Part shown: one piece after another, positions 63,617 through 64,000 of the stretch | How the letters are laid out: the number at the start of each line of letters is the position of its first letter | How positions within the stretch are numbered: the stretch's first letter is position 1 | Source of the DNA: Pelecanus crispus | Lineage: Eukaryota > Chordata > Aves > Pelecaniformes > Pelecanidae | DNA: 64,000 nt | Assembly: GCF_030463565.1 (NCBI RefSeq) | Contig: NC_134646.1 | Location: forward strand, 14,660,001-14,724,000 | Direction of reading: 5' to 3' | Notes under the pieces: generated by a model | The model's database searches: none | What the model was told of the DNA's origin: nothing | The model's input: only the letters and a program-made list of their open reading frames with translations | Translations under genes and position numbers: made by a program

Positions 63617-64000
63617 TGTCCTGGTTTCAGCTGGGATAGAGTTAATTTTCTTCCTAGTAGCGGGCATGGTGCTGTGGTTTGGATTTAGTAGGAGAAGAAT
63701 GTTGGTAACACGCTGATGTTTTAGTTGTTGCTGAGTACTGCTTATGCTAGTCAAGGACTTTTCAGCTTCCCATGCTCTGCCAGGTGCACAAGCAACTGGG
63801 AGGGGGCACAGCCAGAATAGTTGATCCAAACTGACCAGAGGGCTATTCCATACCATACGATGTCATGCTCAGTATAGAAACTGGGGGGGCTGGCCGGGGT
63901 GGCAGCGATCGTTGCTCGGGAACTGTCTGGGTATCGGTCAGCGGGTGGTGAGCAACTGCATTGTGCATCACTTGCTTTGTATATTGTTATTATCATCATT
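63617..64000 (+). mobile_element. LTR of the same endogenous retrovirus family, cut by window end
   Basis: Begins TGTCCTGGTTTCAGCTGGGA and follows the LTR at 13942 base for base, with roughly nine in ten positions the same and a few small indels, for the 384 bases available. It runs to the window edge about 160 bases before the expected end. The 5 bases before it, AGCAC, would be the target duplication, which cannot be checked. It lies in TBC1D9 intron 1, antisense to that gene. It may be another solo LTR or the 5' LTR of a longer provirus. Confidence 0.88.

Noticed and set aside
1-64000. CRISPR arrays, operons, tRNA and rRNA genes
   Set aside because: None seen; the window is vertebrate nuclear DNA with spliced genes.

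Overview
This is a vertebrate, almost certainly bird, nuclear genome segment. The evidence is widely spaced GT-AG exons, 3' ends of CR1 LINEs (the chicken-repeat family typical of birds and reptiles), two copies of a TGTC...GACA endogenous-retrovirus LTR of a kind I remember from modern birds, a compact intron layout, and the absence of UCP1 from its usual mammalian place between ELMOD2 and TBC1D9. There are no prokaryotic features, CRISPR arrays, tRNAs or rRNAs that I can see.

Layout. Positions 1-3.6 kb are upstream flank with two CR1 tails and no recognised gene. At 3.64-4.62 kb lies a strong CpG island, the likely ELMOD2 promoter and first (non-coding) exon. ELMOD2 runs on the + strand: eight coding exons from 4622 to 11723 join in frame into 297 codons plus stop. 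From 11.7 to 22.4 kb is a gap between two convergent genes. It holds a CR1 tail, a complete solo LTR with a 5-bp target duplication, another CR1 tail, and probably the 3' UTRs of both neighbours. From 22360 to the right edge is TBC1D9 on the - strand. I placed 20 coding exons between 22360 and 58464 by matching protein segments to splice sites. All phases agree, and the joined frame has 1,222 whole codons plus a split first one. Only the first coding exon is missing and must lie beyond 64000. The last 5.5 kb is intron 1 and ends inside a second LTR of the same family.

Function. ELMOD2 is an ELMO-domain GTPase-activating protein for Arl2 and Arf-type GTPases. TBC1D9 is a GRAM-GRAM-TBC-EF-hand protein with a predicted RabGAP domain. 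Both show their catalytic residues intact. They are neighbours by conserved synteny (ELMOD2 - UCP1 - TBC1D9 in mammals), and I know of no shared pathway beyond membrane-trafficking GTPase control.

I found no clearly novel biological system. The observations most worth a second look are the empty UCP1 position, the paired ERV LTRs, a cluster of TAACGG motifs in the ELMOD2 CpG island, and an unassigned ORF-rich block inside a TBC1D9 intron. Statements about orthologues rest on recalled sequence and were not checked by database search.
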